Below are positions 6,793 through 8,001 of a stretch of DNA of 8,001 bases, piece by piece (the first letter of the stretch is position 1; the number at the start of each line of letters is the position of its first letter). The stretch is from Spirochaetia bacterium (GTDB lineage Bacteria; Spirochaetota; Spirochaetia; Treponematales; Breznakiellaceae). Under the pieces are notes generated by a model that was not told the origin of the DNA, did no database searches, and saw nothing but the letters and a program-made list of their open reading frames with translations. The DNA is taken from contig BOAV01000103.1 in NCBI GenBank assembly GCA_026002045.1, positions 1 through 8,001 of the forward strand. The letters are read 5' to 3'. Position numbers and translations under genes: made by a program.

Positions 6793-8001
6793 TTAATGCC
6801 CCTTCGCCGCAGCGCCCATAATAAGAGAGGCAAGGGGCAGCCGGGACGGACAGACCACCTCGCAGCAGCCGCAGCCATGACATTCATTCGGGATGTCCCC
6901 TGCGGCGGCGGCAGGCCGTGTTCTGCCGGATTTTTTCCCGTCGGCACTTTTGAACAATTCCTCCGGGTCCAGCCCTACGGGGCAGACTATCTGACATTCC
7001 CCGCAGCCAATGCAGTTCCTGGGCGCTGAAAGGCCAACCTGACTTCCCAGCATAGCAAAAACCGCATAACAGGACTTTGTTACCGGCTCATCAAGGTCCA
7101 TTACGATCCTGCCCTGGAGGGGGGAGCCGGTAGCTATACGCCGGGGTCTATCAATAAATCCCCCGCATTCGGCGAAAATCTCGCCGATACGGGTCCCAAT
7201 CCTGACCTTCATCACCCGGGGGTACTTGACCGCAGAACCGCCGACCGCCACATAGCGGTCCAGGATAGGCTTTTTCAGTTTAACCGCATCGTGGACAGCC
7301 GCAAGGGTCGCCGGGCCCAATATCAAAAGGGAACCCAATTCCACCGATTCTTTTTTCTCATAGTTCCGCAATACCAGTTCCAGCTCCCGGCGGTTCCGCT
7401 GGGGATACCGGGACCCGGTCAGCGCCAGGGAAACCGGGACGCCATAGTTTTCCGCCTCCGCAAGAAACAGCGCCCCCAGATCCTTTTCCCTGTGGGAAAA
7501 GGCAAGAACAATACGGCTGACCCGGGCCATCCGGGCTATAATAACGCTCCCCTCCACCACCGCCTTGAGCCGTTCCCGGCAAAGCACATAATCAGCCGCA
7601 AGCCAGGGATCGTCAAAAACACAGCGGACCACCAGGGTATAGGGCTCTTGGGCGGAACGCAGGTCGGAAAGAATATCCGGTATGGGTCGTCCTGTACCTT
7701 CCATTTCCACAATACCGAATTCCGAAATAAGCTGCTGTAACGCAAAGGAAGAAAGATCCGTCCAGGGAAAAATCTCCTCAGGCCTGCCAAGCTTTTCAAA
7801 TCTCCCTTCCATGCGGATAACCAGGGCATCGTTGGGCTGTCCTTCGGCCATTTTCCAGGACACCTTACGGACCACCGTTCCGGGAACCGTGGCATGGATA
7901 TTCGCAGAGCCCGCCCCCTGGCCCCGGCCAATGAGCATCCCCTCTCTGACTGAATCCCCCACGGACACCACCGGATAGGCCCGCCCCCCGGCATGCTGCA
8001 C
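6793..8001 (-). CDS. rnfC: RnfC-like subunit with two 4Fe-4S sites, 5' end outside window
   Basis: Soluble, membrane-associated subunit which in Rnf complexes binds FMN and NAD(H) and carries two 4Fe-4S clusters. The frame is open from the window edge to the TAA at 6793-6795. The first codons (VQHAGGRAYPVVSVGD) match the family's internal P-L-x-Q-H-x-G-x-x-A segment, so perhaps 40-60 residues are missing upstream and the edge GTG is not the start. Two ferredoxin motifs CxxCxxCxxxCP are complete: C330/C333/C336/C340 and C374/C377/C380/C384 (numbered from the window edge). The FMN/NADH loop, normally G-I-V-G-L-G-G-A-G-F-P-T, reads GIVEMEGTGRPI (96-107). The N-G-x-E-C-E-P segment reads RCVFDDP (126-132), and Y-P-x-G-x-E-K reads YPQRNRRE (199-206). 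The scaffold is therefore kept but nucleotide-binding residues are changed. It is the first visible gene of the rnf operon; rnfD begins one base after its stop. Confidence 0.87.
   Translation of the reverse strand: MQHAGGRAYPVVSVGDSVREGMLIGRGQGAGSANIHATVPGTVVRKVSWKMAEGQPNDALVIRMEGRFEKLGRPEEIFPWTDLSSFALQQLISEFGIVEMEGTGRPIPDILSDLRSAQEPYTLVVRCVFDDPWLAADYVLCRERLKAVVEGSVIIARMARVSRIVLAFSHREKDLGALFLAEAENYGVPVSLALTGSRYPQRNRRELELVLRNYEKKESVELGSLLILGPATLAAVHDAVKLKKPILDRYVAVGGSAVKYPRVMKVRIGTRIGEIFAECGGFIDRPRRIATGSPLQGRIVMDLDEPVTKSCYAVFAMLGSQVGLSAPRNCIGCGECQIVCPVGLDPEELFKSADGKKSGRTRPAAAAGDIPNECHGCGCCEVVCPSRLPLASLIMGAAAKGH
6799..6804 (-). promoter_or_regulatory. Shine-Dalgarno that fixes the rnfD GTG start
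   Basis: AAGGGG on the minus strand lies seven bases before the GTG at 6791-6789, inside the last codons of rnfC. It supports a rnfD start at 6791 rather than the upstream in-frame ATG at 6947. Confidence 0.6.

Noticed and set aside
5697..6947. Longer rnfD start at the ATG at 6947
   Set aside because: It would overlap the second ferredoxin motif of rnfC and add 52 residues without family resemblance. The GTG at 6791 has a well-placed Shine-Dalgarno and follows the rnfC stop.

Overview
The window looks like part of a bacterial chromosome of moderate GC content, and every supported gene lies on the minus strand. The methionyl-tRNA synthetase (double zinc knuckle, C-terminal tRNA-binding extension), a GH57/4-alpha-glucanotransferase-like protein and an Rnf-type gene cluster together suggest a spirochaete of the Treponema group. 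That placement is inferred from protein character only, with moderate confidence. No tRNA, rRNA, CRISPR, insertion sequence or phage gene is visible. There is no gene-free stretch over 300 bases; the two real intergenic gaps are 56 and 100 bases.

Read in the direction of transcription (high to low coordinates), the window opens inside rnfC (8001-6793). It continues as a tightly packed operon rnfC-rnfD-rnfG-rnfE-rnfA ending at 3951. Consecutive genes overlap by 1 or 4 bases or are 1 base apart, and each internal start has a good Shine-Dalgarno. The order matches the usual C-D-G-E-A of Rnf ferredoxin:NAD oxidoreductase ion pumps, but rnfB, which usually follows rnfA, is not there.

After a 100-bp gap holding a plausible promoter comes a 613-residue GH57-family protein (3850-2009). 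A 56-bp gap with a second plausible promoter follows, then metG (1952 to beyond position 1), whose start sits only 8 bases after the putative -10 box.

The most interesting point is that the Rnf-like cluster keeps the fold and gene order but appears to have lost most canonical cofactor sites. RnfC has altered FMN/NADH-site loops while keeping both 4Fe-4S ferredoxin motifs. RnfD and RnfG lack the S-G-A-T flavinylation consensus, and RnfG ends before the place where it should occur. RnfA and RnfE retain only one of the four cysteines expected to hold the membrane-embedded 2Fe-2S cluster. The adjacent GH57 protein has likewise lost its catalytic nucleophile and probably its acid/base. All these frames are open and well organised, so they look like maintained, repurposed proteins rather than decaying genes. 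The inferred picture is a divergent Rnf-derived membrane complex with altered or reduced electron-transfer capacity, next to a GH57 pseudoenzyme. These losses are judged from remembered family consensus motifs, not from a computed alignment.
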